A stretch of 64,000 nucleotides of DNA from JACVRW01 sp963734365. Its GTDB lineage: Bacteria > Actinomycetota > Thermoleophilia > Solirubrobacterales > Thermoleophilaceae. Under the pieces are notes generated by a model. The model did no database searches and had not been told where the DNA came from. It saw only the letters and a program-made list of their open reading frames with translations. The position numbers were made by a program, and so were the translations under genes. The DNA lies in NCBI GenBank assembly GCA_963734365.1, contig CAVTGV010000007.1, positions 319,249-383,248 on the forward strand, read 5' to 3'. Within the stretch, counting starts at the first letter, position 1. Every line of letters begins with the position of its first letter. This document shows, one piece after another, positions 26,912 through 36,500 of the stretch.

Positions 26912-28800
26912 GCCGCGTCGGCCCTCGCACCGGTGGACAGCACGCCGCCGTCGGCCAGCACCACGCCGTCGGCGCAGGACGCCTCCACGAGCCCGCCGTG
27001 GAACTGCTCCTGGTAGAGCCGGCTGTAGAGACCCCCGCGCTCGAGCAGCTCGGCGTGACTGCCCTGCTCCACGAGCCGGCCGCGGTCGAGCACGAAGATC
27101 ACGTCGGCGGCGAAGATGGTGGACAGGCGGTGGGCGATCGCCAGCGTGGTTCGTCCCGCCATGAGCGGCTCGAGGGCCGCCTGTACGAGCCGCTCGCTGC
27201 GGGTGTCGAGGGCCGAGGTCGCCTCGTCGAGGATCAGAATCCGCGGGTCCTTCAAGATCACTCGCGCGATCGCGATGCGCTGCTTCTCGCCCCCGGAGAG
27301 GCGGTAGCCGCGCTCGCCCACCATCGTGTCGTACCCCTCGTCGAGCTCCACGATCCGGTCGTGGATCAGTGCCGCCCGCGCCGCCTCCTCCATTTCCTCC
27401 TGGGTGGCGTCACGACGGGCGTAGAGGAGGTTCTCGCGCACGGTTGCGTGGAAGAGGTAGCTCTCCTGGGTCACCACCCCGACGATCTGGGCGAGCGAGG
27501 CGAGCTTGATGTCGCGCACGTCGACGCCGTCCACGAGCACCCTTCCCGAGCTGGGGTCGTAGAGCCGCGGCACGAGGTAGGAGACCGTCGTCTTGCCCGC
27601 CCCGCTCGGGCCGACCAGGGCCGCGAGTTGGCCCGGCTCGACCTCGAGGGACAGCCCGTCGAGCGCCAGCCTGCGGTCGCCGTCCGAGGAATCCTCCGCC
27701 GGCGTGCTCTGCGGGTAGGCGAAGGACACCGCGTCGAACGTCACCTCTCCTCGCACATCGCCGGGATCGAGCGCCCTGGCGCCGGGGGCATCGACGATGT
27801 CGGACTCTAGATCGAGGTACTCGAACACGCGCTCGAACAGGGCCAGCGAGGATTGGATCTCCACCGACACCCGCAGCAGCTGGACGATGGGGAAGAACAG
27901 GCGCGTCTGGAGCGTGGTGAAGGCGACGATCGTGCCCGCGCTGATCGCCGCGGACCCGCCGTCCAGGCTCACCCCGGCGACGAGGTAGATGATCGCCGGC
28001 GTGATCCCGAAGAAGGCCTGCACGAGCGCGAAAAAGCCCTGGCCGGTCATCTGCTGGCGCACCTGGAGGGCGGCCAGGCGCTCGTTGGCGCGCCGGTAGC
28101 GCTCGATCTCGTCGGAGCGCCGCTCGAAGACCTTCGAGAGCAGGATCCCGGACACCGAGAGCGTTTCCTGCGTGATCGCGCTCATCTCCGCCATCGACTC
28201 CTGGGTCTCCGCGCTCACCGCCCGTCGCAGCCGCCCCACGCGGTAGGTGAGCACCACGAACAGGGGCACGAGAATGAGCGACACCACGGTCAGCTGCCAC
28301 GACAGGACCACCATGGCCACCAGGCTGCTCACCACGGTCACGACGTTCGAGAGGATCGACGACGCGGTGCTCGTGACCACCGTCTGCACGCCTCCGACGT
28401 CGTTGGCCAGGCGCGACTGGATCTCGCCGGTGCGCGTGCCGGTGAAGAACGACAGCGGCATCGACTGCAGGTGGGCGTAGAGGCGGTCGCGCAGGTCCTG
28501 CATCACGCGGTTGCCGACGTAGTTCGTGAGATAGGTCTGGCCCACGCCGATCACGCCGAGCACGAGCGGGATCGCGACCATCACGCCCACCAGCAGGTAG
28601 AGGAGCGAGAGATCGGGCCCGCCCTGGACGAACAGGGCATCGTCGAACACCACCTGCACGAGCAGTGGGTTGACGATCCCGAGGCCGGACGTCACGACGA
28701 TCGAGACGAGGATCAGCGCCGTGCGCCCGCGGTAGGGCCGGAACAGGCGGACGATCCGCCGTCCCAGTCCCTCCTGCTGCCGTTCCTCGCTGCCCGCCAC
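26908..28800 (-). CDS. ABC exporter, fused permease and ATPase (MdlB/MsbA type)
   Basis: A half-transporter of 630 residues. Six TM helices occupy about 25-310, including the conserved FFTGTRTGEIQSRLANDV coupling region. The ATPase follows with Walker A GPSGAGKTT near 395-403, Q-loop TQESYLF, signature LSGGEKQRIAIAR near 500, Walker B ILILDEATSALD near 518 and H-loop AIAHRLSTI. It works as a homo- or heterodimer to export lipids, peptides or drugs; the substrate is not inferable. No partner half-transporter is adjacent, so a homodimer is likely. Confidence 0.93.
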   Translation of the reverse strand: MAGSEERQQEGLGRRIVRLFRPYRGRTALILVSIVVTSGLGIVNPLLVQVVFDDALFVQGGPDLSLLYLLVGVMVAIPLVLGVIGVGQTYLTNYVGNRVMQDLRDRLYAHLQSMPLSFFTGTRTGEIQSRLANDVGGVQTVVTSTASSILSNVVTVVSSLVAMVVLSWQLTVVSLILVPLFVVLTYRVGRLRRAVSAETQESMAEMSAITQETLSVSGILLSKVFERRSDEIERYRRANERLAALQVRQQMTGQGFFALVQAFFGITPAIIYLVAGVSLDGGSAAISAGTIVAFTTLQTRLFFPIVQLLRVSVEIQSSLALFERVFEYLDLESDIVDAPGARALDPGDVRGEVTFDAVSFAYPQSTPAEDSSDGDRRLALDGLSLEVEPGQLAALVGPSGAGKTTVSYLVPRLYDPSSGRVLVDGVDVRDIKLASLAQIVGVVTQESYLFHATVRENLLYARRDATQEEMEEAARAALIHDRIVELDEGYDTMVGERGYRLSGGEKQRIAIARVILKDPRILILDEATSALDTRSERLVQAALEPLMAGRTTLAIAHRLSTIFAADVIFVLDRGRLVEQGSHAELLERGGLYSRLYQEQFHGGLVEASCADGVVLADGGVLSTGARADAA

Positions 28801-28851
28801 TGCGGGCTAAGAGATTACGGCGAGCGCGCGGCGCGCGCGAGCCTTCGAGGT

Positions 28852-31548
28852 CTACGCAGCGTGCTCGCGCGGCCCCACGGGCGAGCCGCCATTCGACGCG
28901 GCGGGCGCGGCCTCGCCGCGCGGCTGCCAGCGGCGCCGGATCTCGCTCCACAGAGCCAGTGTCTCGTCGATCGCCGCGCGCAGCTCTCCGGGTGAGTCGC
29001 TGGTGTCGGCGAGATAGCGGCCGAGCATGCGCCAGAGCGTGGCGTGGGCGTCGCACAGCCGGCGGGCCTCGCGGCGTGGAACCGTCCAGCGGGTGGCGTC
29101 CAGGCGGACGAGCTCCGCGTTGAGATCGGTGAGGTCGTCGATCAGCGACTCGGACTTGGCCTGCTCGTGGGCGTCTTCGAGGATGCTCGCCAGGCCGCGC
29201 AGCCGCTCGTCGTTGTCGCGAACGATGTCGGCCACCTCCAGGGGCGTGTCCTCCTCGGGCGCCCAGCCGTGCGAGCCGGCGAAGCACGGGAAGGCCACGG
29301 CCACCGGATCGAAGCGGTGGACCGGCTGCCAGCGCTCCATCTGCCTGATCAGGCCGACCCGTGTCTCCCAGTGACGGTGGTCAACCGCCACCTGGCGGAC
29401 GCGCCTCCAGGCCTCACGCTCCACCTTGCACCAGCCGGCCGGCTCGGCCACGCCCACCTCGAAGTCCAGGCCGTCCTTGCGGCGCATCCAGGTCTGCTCC
29501 CAGCGCGCCGCGACCGCGGACAGGAGCTCGAAGGTGTAGCTCGACAGCTCCCACTTGTGCAGATCGCGGGGTCGCCGGGGGGTTCGCCAGGCGGAGGGGA
29601 AGAAATTCGCCTCGTACCGCTTGAAGGAGCTCTCCGCGCGCAGGCCGTCGAGGTCCGGATCGTCGCTTAGGACCCAGTCGCGGCGGCTGGCCACGTAGGC
29701 GCTGTCGGCGCAGGCGATCGCCTGCTCGAGGTGTCGCACCGCCTGGTGGGCCAGCTCCTGCTTCTCCCGGTCGTCCGGACGCTCATCCCCGCTGAGCAGG
29801 AGCGGCAGCGAATACACACAGGCGGCGTTGTAGTTCTCCTGCCAGCGCTGGAAGCCGGCGCGGCCCTCCACCTGGTCGAGGCTCCTCTCGAGATCCCGGG
29901 CCGCGGGCACCCAGGCGCTCGCCTTGCGGCGAGTGAGCCGCGCCAGCAGCACGCGCAGGTGGTGCTGAACCCATACGCCCGAGAGGTCGAGTGCCTCTGC
30001 GCTGAGGGCGTCGTCGCGCCGCAGTCGCGGGCCGCCCAGGTCCCGGCGCAGCTCTCCGAGCTCGTGGAGGGCGGCGAGGGCGAGCAGCTCCCGCAGCTGC
30101 AGGGCGCGACGCTTGGGATCGCGCTTGGCGGGCTCGGCGAGCGCCTTGTCGATCGAGCACTCGTGGTCCCGTTCGTCGATCGGGCCGAGTGGCCGCAGCC
30201 GGTCCACGAGCCGCTGGAGCGGCGGCCGGCCGAGCGTCGCGCTGGGGGGCTCCAGCGACGCAGGGCGGTCCTTCGGCGCGTCCAGTCCGGCGTAGGTGGA
30301 GCGGGTGATGGCCTGTACGGCTCTCGATCCCCGCGCGGTCACCAGCAGATCGGTGAGCGCCGGGCGCAGCTGCTCGCGCAGCTGGCTGCGCTGTTTGTCG
30401 CGGCGGGTCGCCGGCGCCTGCGGGAGCTGTCGCCACTGCCGCGGGAGCTCCTGCCCGCCCAGCAGTACCGCGCGCCGGTAGCGGGCCACCAGCAGGACTC
30501 GGTCGCGGTCGCGGCGGGCGGCGGAGCGGTAGACGCGGCGCAGCGGATCGCGGCGCCCGCGGCCGGTCGCCGGCCGGTCGCGGTCGATCGCGTTCTCGCC
30601 CGGTCGCGTGACCGTCAGGATGCCCTCGTAGGTGGCGAGAGCGTCGAGGAACAGGGCGAGCTTCTCCTGAAGGAAGCCGATCTGCAGGCGCAGCGCGATG
30701 TTCATGGGGTCCTCGCGCAGCGCCTCCTGATAGTGGTCGAGTGCCTCGTCGTAGCGACGCTCCTCCTCGAGCTCGGCGCCGCGCTCATAGTCGTGCACCA
30801 GGTCGGACGGCAGCCTGTAGCCGCGCCAGCCGGACCAGGGTGAGCTGCACAGCCGGGTTCTGGGGAGTAGCGACGCCGTGGCGTGGTCGGCGGCGCGGCG
30901 GATGGCTCCCTCCCAGGTGCTGTGCCAGAAGGTGCGCGGACGGCTGCCCTTGGCGGGCAGGCGCACCACGTGCACGGTCACGCCGCAGCCGCGCGGCTTG
31001 TCGCGGCTGAGCAGCGCGCCCTTGACCACGTACGCGTGGGTGGGCACGGCCGCGCGCAACAGGCCGAGCAGGCTGGCGAGCAGGCCGCCTGGATCCAGGC
31101 CGCCGCCGCTCAGCACGTCGAGGAAGTCGCCGTGCTGCGTGGGCGCGGGCACCGGAGCGGGGGACTGCAGGTGAGAGCGCGAGAGGCGGTCACGGAACTC
31201 GGCGGTGAGGCGGGGCAGCTGGGCCGGGTCGACCGCGGGGCTCGCCTCGAACTCCTCGACGATGATCCTGCCGGGCCACCAGGCGAGCAGTTCGAGCAGC
31301 AGGTGGCGGCAGCACCACGCCACCAGTACCAGCGCGGCGAAGGCCAGGGCCGAGGCCACCACCGGGCGGGTGACCGTGGTGTGCACGGACGCCAGGAAGT
31401 CGTCGTTGGTGCTCACGGCGTTGCCGTTCACGTAGGCCAGGGCGACGAGCAGGCACAGGCCGGCCGCCAGGCCGAGCGTCCAGCCGGCGAGGCCGGGCAG
31501 CCTGCTCTCGTAGCGCTGCGCGCGCGAGCCGCGAGTCCGCCGTCTCAT
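28852..31548 (-). CDS. Large two-TM protein with TPR-like region, unknown function
   Basis: Starting at ATG 31548 the product is about 898 residues. Two N-terminal membrane segments (LAGWTLGLAAGLCLLVALAYV and ALAFAALVLVAWCCRHLLLEL) flank a short loop. A large cytoplasmic part includes a TPR-like pair (YERGAELEEERRYDEALDHYQEALREDPMNIALRL), long Arg/Leu-rich helices and a second TPR-like stretch (NYNAACVYSLPLLL, HLEQAIACADSAYV). No catalytic motif. The frame runs up to GTG 31596, but that would leave only 30 bases to the divergent small membrane gene, so I chose the internal ATG. Function unknown. Confidence 0.75.
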   Translation of the reverse strand: MRRRTRGSRAQRYESRLPGLAGWTLGLAAGLCLLVALAYVNGNAVSTNDDFLASVHTTVTRPVVASALAFAALVLVAWCCRHLLLELLAWWPGRIIVEEFEASPAVDPAQLPRLTAEFRDRLSRSHLQSPAPVPAPTQHGDFLDVLSGGGLDPGGLLASLLGLLRAAVPTHAYVVKGALLSRDKPRGCGVTVHVVRLPAKGSRPRTFWHSTWEGAIRRAADHATASLLPRTRLCSSPWSGWRGYRLPSDLVHDYERGAELEEERRYDEALDHYQEALREDPMNIALRLQIGFLQEKLALFLDALATYEGILTVTRPGENAIDRDRPATGRGRRDPLRRVYRSAARRDRDRVLLVARYRRAVLLGGQELPRQWRQLPQAPATRRDKQRSQLREQLRPALTDLLVTARGSRAVQAITRSTYAGLDAPKDRPASLEPPSATLGRPPLQRLVDRLRPLGPIDERDHECSIDKALAEPAKRDPKRRALQLRELLALAALHELGELRRDLGGPRLRRDDALSAEALDLSGVWVQHHLRVLLARLTRRKASAWVPAARDLERSLDQVEGRAGFQRWQENYNAACVYSLPLLLSGDERPDDREKQELAHQAVRHLEQAIACADSAYVASRRDWVLSDDPDLDGLRAESSFKRYEANFFPSAWRTPRRPRDLHKWELSSYTFELLSAVAARWEQTWMRRKDGLDFEVGVAEPAGWCKVEREAWRRVRQVAVDHRHWETRVGLIRQMERWQPVHRFDPVAVAFPCFAGSHGWAPEEDTPLEVADIVRDNDERLRGLASILEDAHEQAKSESLIDDLTDLNAELVRLDATRWTVPRREARRLCDAHATLWRMLGRYLADTSDSPGELRAAIDETLALWSEIRRRWQPRGEAAPAASNGGSPVGPREHAA

Positions 31549-31626
31549 CTGCTCAGAGTGGAGGCGGGCGCTCCCGGTCGGTGTGCGAATCGTCACATGG
31601 CTCCGCGATCCCTACCGTTCAGGGAC

Positions 31627-31845
31627 ATGAGCGGCCTCAGCCCACGGTCCGGCGGTCCACCCTCGAGGCGGTCCCGCGAGCAGCGCGCCTACCGGCTCGT
31701 CGTGGCGGGAGGTGCCGCGGGTGCCGTAGGGGTTGTGGGCCTCGTGCTCGCGGTGGTCGGGGTGATCGGGTACGCCATTCCGGTGCTCGCACTGGTGATC
31801 GCCGTGATCTGCCTGTTGCTGTTTCGCCGGGCCGTCTCGAGCTGA
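31627..31845 (+). CDS. Small two-TM membrane protein
   Basis: A 72-residue protein: a Ser/Arg-rich cytoplasmic N-terminus, then two closely spaced membrane helices (LVVAGGAAGAVGVVGLVLAVV and YAIPVLALVIAVICLLLF) forming a hairpin, and a short tail. ATG 31627. Divergent from the TPR-like membrane gene and only five bases before the MFS gene, so it is probably cotranscribed with the transporter. Function unknown. Confidence 0.65.
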   Translation: MSGLSPRSGGPPSRRSREQRAYRLVVAGGAAGAVGVVGLVLAVVGVIGYAIPVLALVIAVICLLLFRRAVSS

Positions 31846-31850
31846 GTTCG

Positions 31851-33087
31851 GTGGAACAGCCCGGCGCGCTCCCGATACGGCGCAACACCGCGCTTCTCTC
31901 GGCCGCGCTGGCCACGAACTCCGCGATGCTGCAGCTGTCCGGCGGCCGTGGCCTCGCTCACGCTCGTGAACGTGCTCGGAGTGGAGGGCCTGCTCGGCCT
32001 GGGCCCGGCGATCGTGCTGGGCTCCGGAGCCCTGGCGGCGCTGCCCGCGGGCCGGGCGATGGACCGGATCGGCCGCGTGCCCGTGCTCGCGGGCGGCTTC
32101 CTCACCGGCGCGCTCGGCTGCTGCCTCGCGGCTCTGGGCAGCGCAACGTCGGTCGGTCCGCTCGTTCTCGCCGGCTTGGTCGGCGTGGGCGCGGCGGGCG
32201 GGATCGCCCTGCTCGCGCGCACCGCCGCGGGCGACATGTACCCGCCCGACCGGCGCGCCCGGGGCATCGCCCTCGTGCTCTTCGGCGCGGTGTTCGGGGC
32301 CTTCCTGGGCCCGGCCGTGTTCAGCCCGATCCTCGCCGGGCGAGAGCTCGACGGCGACGCACTCGCGCCGCTGTGGCTGGCGGCGGGGGCGTTCATGGTC
32401 GTCGGCGCCGGGCTCGTGGCGTTGGTGCGCCCGGACCCTCGCCGCATCGCCGAGTTGCTCGACCACGACGAGCCGCTGGACCGCCAGGATGGCGGCCCTC
32501 CGCTGAGAGAGCTGCTCGGGCGCCCGCGGGTGGTGCCCGCCCTGATCGCCGCCCAGGCGAGCTTCGCCGTGATGGTCGGCGTGATGACGCTCACCGGCGC
32601 CGTGGTGGTCGACCATCAGCATCACGCGGGTCACGACGTGTTCCCCATCATCGGCGCGCACGTGATCGGCATGTATGCGCTGGTGATCGTGATCGGGGAC
32701 GTGATCGACCGCATCGGCCGACCGCCCGCGCTGGCGGGCGGGCTGATCGTGATGGGCGTGTCGGTGATCAGCCTGCTGTGGGTGGAGAGCGTGCCCGCCA
32801 CGGCTGTGGCGCTGTTCGGTCTCGGCGTGGGATGGAACCTGTCCTTCGTAGCCGCCACCGCGGAGCTGGCCGACCTGACCCATCCGTCGGAGCGCGGCCG
32901 GCTGCTCGGATTCAACGATCTGCTCTCGGGCGCGACCGGCGCCGGGCTGGCGCTGCTGGGGGGCGTGGCGCTGTCGGCGCTGGGTGTGGCCGCCCTCGCC
33001 ATCGGCGGCACGGCGCTGGTGCTCGGCCCGGCCCTGTGGATCCTGCGTGTGACGAAGTTCCCAGTGGCGCGCGGCGCGGGGGGTTAG
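31851..33087 (+). CDS. MFS transporter with a one-base frameshift near its N-terminus
   Basis: GTG 31851 begins VEQPGALPIRRNTALLSAALATNSAMLQLS in one frame. From 31,942 the sense frame is +1 and reads AAVASLTLVNVLGVEGLLGLGPAIVLGSG through to the end. Removing one G from the GGCGG at 31,941-31,945 restores a continuous 12-TM MFS protein with motif A-like GRAMDRIGRVPVL and a second-half GDVIDRIGRPPAL. The residual open frame alone (from GTG 31948) would lack helix 1. Substrate unknown. Overall charge pattern is typical of small-molecule exporters. Confidence 0.85.
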
Positions 33088-33127
33088 AACTGGACGATCC
33101 CCCGACGACCTCACAAAGGAGGTCATC

Positions 33128-33511
33128 TTGCAGTACGCAGCGCATCTGCCCAACACTCGGAGCCTCTTGGTTCCGGTGCTCGCGCTCACGATAGGGGCGG
33201 CCGGAGCAACGGCCGCCTACTCAGTCCTCGATGACACGGACGTCGCCCAGGAGCCCACCAGGGTCATCGTGGCCGAGACCACCCCCCCGTCTGATGGCGT
33301 AGCGGCCAAGGACGAGGCCCGTACCGCAGCCGCGGTTGCCGCCCCGGCGGTGGCCACGCCCTCGGCGGGCGCGGCCGCCAAGAACGAGGCCGGCACGGCA
33401 GCCGCCATCGCCACCCCGGAGCAGTCTCCCTCGGAGGCGGCTCAGGAAGCCATCCGGACGGATCCGCACGGCTCCAACCACTACCTACCCAGGGCCATCC
33501 CCCAGCCCTGA
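33128..33511 (+). CDS. Small secreted or membrane-anchored Ala-rich protein with internal duplication, TTG start
   Basis: A strong ribosome site (AAAGGAGG at 33115-33122) five bases upstream fixes the TTG at 33128 as start. The 127-residue product has one N-terminal hydrophobic helix (LLVPVLALTIGAAGATAAYSV), then a low-complexity Ala-rich tail containing two related units (VAAKDEARTAAAVAAP and AAAKNEAGTAAAIATP), and ends NHYLPRAIPQP. No known family. The tail looks like an exported flexible region. It follows the MFS gene by 40 bases and is closed by a hairpin terminator. Confidence 0.6.
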   Translation: MQYAAHLPNTRSLLVPVLALTIGAAGATAAYSVLDDTDVAQEPTRVIVAETTPPSDGVAAKDEARTAAAVAAPAVATPSAGAAAKNEAGTAAAIATPEQSPSEAAQEAIRTDPHGSNHYLPRAIPQP

Positions 33512-33522
33512 CGCACAGCGGC

Positions 33523-33556
33523 CGGCGGCGGCCTGACGAAAGGAGGGCCGCCGCCG
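33523..33556. terminator. Hairpin between convergent genes
   Basis: An 11-bp perfect stem (CGGCGGCGGCC at 33523-33533 with its complement at 33546-33556) and a 12-base loop. It lies between the small Ala-rich gene and the convergent FAD oxidoreductase gene. Confidence 0.55.
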
Positions 33557-33569
33557 CTCGCCGCACCTG

Positions 33570-36500
33570 TCAGCGGCGCCAGAGGCGACCGAGCGAACGC
33601 TCGAGCTCGCCGATACCCCAGGACGCCAGGCGCCGCGCGTCTCCGAGCACGCCCCCGTCGCCCGTGACGGGCTCGCGCGCAGCCGGCTCCCCCGGGCCGG
33701 CCGCGGGCAGCGAGGTCAACGAGCGGGCGACCTCGCGACCGTCTTCCACCACCATGTCGATCTCCATGTCGAAGGCGAGCTCGGCGCGCTGGCTCTCCAG
33801 ACCCAGCTCGGCTCCGATCGGGTGGCTGTCGAGCCGATGGACCACGAGGTCGAGCTCGCGCCGCGCAGGCCGGCCGCGCATCCTGTGAATCGAGACCGGC
33901 GCCTCGACCACCGACTGGTAGCACGAGCGAGTGCCGTCCGCCGCGTCGCGGAACTGCTTGAGGAACACCTGGCCCACCTGCCGGTCGAGCATCAGTGCGA
34001 CGGCGTCGCCCGGCAGGCCGCCAACAAGCTGCCCGATGAGCTCCTCCGGCCCCTCCACCGGGCTGACGGACGACTGGGCCTCAGGCGCCGGTCCGCGCTC
34101 GTGGATCTCGAGGAAGGGGTACCAGCCCGCCCCCTGCTCGCGGCCGAAGTTGCCCCCGAACGCCTGGACGATCACGCTGGCGCCGAGCCCATCGGCGGGG
34201 CTGAAGCTGCCCATCGTCTTGGCGTAGCCGTACGCCTCCCGCCCGCCCAGATAGGACATCGGGTTGTCGACGAAGATGTAGGGCACGGCCATCACCACGC
34301 GCTCCGGCGTGAACATGCCGCCGATCCGGCGCCCCGCGAGAACGGGAAACCAGAACGAGGCCTGTGTCTCGCGTACCGCCCCCCAGCGGTCGAACGGGGG
34401 TGTGAGCGAGGAGACCCGCCCGAACTCGCCCACCAGCAGCAGCACGTGTGAGGTGAGCGGCCGGTACTCCACGGCGTCCCCGGCCGGGGCGTTGAACATC
34501 CGCTCCACCAGCTGGCCCATGCGCTCCTCGTCGCCGCGCAGCACCAGGGTGCGCAGCCGCCCGCCGTAGCACTCGAAGGGAGGCGGGGCGGTGGCGCGAC
34601 CTCCGAACTCCACGTACTGAGGCATCTCCACGGCACGGGGGCGCAGCCAGCCGTCGCCGCGACCCGGGATGGGGCGGCGCTGCCCGGTGAGGCCGGCGGC
34701 TGCCTCGATCCCGGAGATCACGGCGGCCTCAACGCAGCCGCCGTCGATTCCGTTTCGCGTCCAGTCTCCCGCCAGCACCAGGTTCTCGAAGCCCGATTCG
34801 CCGGAGGGCAGCCGGTGCTTCACCGAGCCCGCCGGCGAGAGCACGTAGCGCTCCGAGGGAGCCACGTTGGCACGCCAGTACTGGGCGTCGAAGCGTTCCC
34901 GGCCTGTCCCCTCGCCCGGGTCCACCAGCACGCTCCAGTCGAACGAGCCGTCGGCACGCCGCGCGTTGGGCCACAGAGTGGGCATGTCCCGCTCGAGGAA
35001 CTCGACCGCGTTCTGGCGGACCCGCTCGGTGGCCTCGGCCTGGTCCTCGCCGGGGCGGTCGTCGAGGACACCGCAGAGGTAGGCGATCGTGCGCACTCCG
35101 TCGGCCTGCTGCCACTCCTCGCGCGGGATCAGATGGGTCATGTCGCAGTAGGTGTCGATCGGCTCGACGTAGCAGCCGGCTACCGAGTTGCCGTCGTGGC
35201 GCCAGCCCAGCTCGCCGGCCTCTCGGTTCGCCCAGACCTGGAAGGCCTGGGTCCGCACCGTCACCGCTCGCTCGATGCCGCTCCGGAAGCGCTCGTCGCG
35301 GTCCATCAGCTCCCGGCAGATCGGCTCGAGCGCGCCCACCGGTATGCCGAGCACCACGGCGTCGAAGTGCTCGCCGCGGCGCAGCACGAGCGGCTCGCGG
35401 CCGAGCGGGTTGGGCCGCAGCTCGAAGTCGTGTCCGCGTGCAGCGGGCTCGAGCTGCTCCCAGAGCGGCTCGCTCGGCCAGCAGGGAAGGCCCCGCACGT
35501 CGGCCAGCGGCAGGTACTCCTCGGCGCCGCCGCGCAACTCCAGCTGGGGCACGACCTCGATGGTCTCCACCCGCTGGTCGTCCGGGGCCACGCCCAGCCG
35601 GGTGACCTCGTGGAAGAACCTGAACTGCACGCCGCGCCGGCGCAGGACCTCGTACAGCGGCGTGAACACCACGTCGCCCATGCCGGCCTGCATCTTGCGC
35701 ATGAACGAGCCGCGGTAGCTGAACACGAGCCGCAGCAGGTCGCTGGTGGCCGTGCCCGCGGCCACGTCGGCGGCGGCGATCGAGCCGCCGGGGAAGCCGA
35801 AGGCCACGTCGTACACGGCACGCAGCACCGGAGCGCGGCCCTCGGGCGTGCCGCCGAGCGTGACCTCCTTGGCGCCGTGCCGGGCCAGCCAGGCCGCCCA
35901 TTCCTCGTCGTTGATCGCGTCGAAGCCGCGCTCGAGCACCCCGTCCTCGACGATGCCCGCCACCGTCGACACCCCCGCGTCCAGGATCGTGAAGAACAGG
36001 CGCACGTCGGGGTCGTCCTGCACGGGCTCGCGCAGCACGAGCCAGAGCCAGTCGCGAAAGCCCTTGAGCAACCTCACGAGCAGCGCGGGCTGGGCGGCCT
36101 GCCTGGCCACGAGGTGATCGGTGTTGCCGGCGCGCGCGCCGGCCAGCCGCTCGGCCAGCACCAGCAGCCGCTCGGCGCCCTCGGCGGGGAGCTCGAGCAG
36201 GTCACCGGCCAGATCCGCCGCAAGGTCCTCGAACCAGTCGGGCACGAAGGGCAGGTCGGGCTCGCTGAGGTCGAGATCGCGCTCGTGTCTCAGCGAGCGC
36301 CAGGCCGACAGCGCCCAGCGGCAGGCCACGGCCGCCATCTCCCAGAAGGTGGGCAGCTCAGCGGCCTCGCCCGGGCGCAGCAGGTTGCGCGGGAAGTCGA
36401 GGGCGTGGGCGTGCCAGTCGTCGCCCTGGCGGTCGAACAGCACGAGCTGGTCGCAGGGCTTGAAGGCGTCGTCGATCGTGGCCAGCGGCGTGCCCGGCTC

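Noticed and set aside
31948..33087. GTG 31948 as the true start of the MFS gene
   Set aside because: This would drop the first TM helix, whose sequence is present just upstream in the neighbouring frame.
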